Shown piece after piece: positions 63,899-64,000 of a stretch of 64,000 nucleotides of DNA. Source of the stretch: Eimeria necatrix. Its lineage: Eukaryota > Apicomplexa > Conoidasida > Eucoccidiorida > Eimeriidae. The DNA is taken from contig NW_013654563.1 of assembly GCF_000499385.1 (NCBI RefSeq), positions 60,691-124,690 on the forward strand. The letters run 5' to 3'. The translations under genes were made by a program, and so were the position numbers. How positions within the stretch are numbered: position 1 is the stretch's first letter; every line of letters begins with the position of its first letter. The notes beneath the pieces are model-generated. The model did not search any database, was not told the DNA's origin, and worked only from the letters and a program-made list of their open reading frames with translations.

Positions 63899-64000
<102 letters not shown>

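Overview
The window looks like nuclear DNA of a coccidian apicomplexan, most probably Eimeria. The reasons are dense CAG/CTG trinucleotide tracts running through coding and non-coding DNA, long runs of Gln, Ala, Ser and Leu inside otherwise conserved proteins, an interstitial AGGGTTT telomere-like array, short GT-AG introns, and alternation of repeat-poor and repeat-rich segments as described for Eimeria chromosomes. Species was not determined.

Region 1 (1 to about 26,880) is repeat-poor. It holds three genes I can support: an orphan multi-pass membrane protein (2758-5286, minus), a very basic protein with a Cys-rich N-terminus in two exons (7024-9285, plus), and a four-exon coiled-coil/IQ-motif protein resembling axonemal dynein regulatory complex subunits DRC9/DRC10 (9759-11537, minus). 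From about 11.5 to 26.9 kb I see no convincing gene. This stretch holds decayed dispersed repeats and three inverted-repeat structures that look like remains of mobile elements.

Region 2 (about 26,880 to 46,300) is repeat-rich. It carries a CAG-saturated hypothetical protein (27315-30263, minus), a single-exon Integrator subunit 9-like protein (31329-34637, plus), a tandem-repeat and telomere-like cluster (34.9-35.3 kb), a five-exon ERD2-related protein (36710-38875, plus), a two-exon TMEM14-family protein (40230-40733, minus) and a ten-exon alkyldihydroxyacetonephosphate synthase (41794-46222, minus), the ether-lipid enzyme.

Region 3 (about 46.3 to 55.4 kb) is again repeat-poor and contains a seven-exon S-adenosylmethionine synthetase (50883-53529, plus). 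Region 4 (55.4 to 64 kb) is repeat-rich, with two minus-strand helical-repeat-like proteins (55462-59879, and 62011 to beyond the right edge), ATT, AAAT and CTAG simple-sequence arrays and a 24-bp minisatellite.

Exon models were built by matching reading frame, family alignment recalled from memory and GT-AG phase. The AGPS, SAM synthetase, ERD2-related and TMEM14 models join in phase at every intron. The genes do not form one pathway. The strongest cross-gene pattern is that repeats inside introns are mostly CTG on the sense strand and often run straight into the 3' splice site, whereas several exons carry CAG on the sense strand, read as Gln, Ser or Ala.
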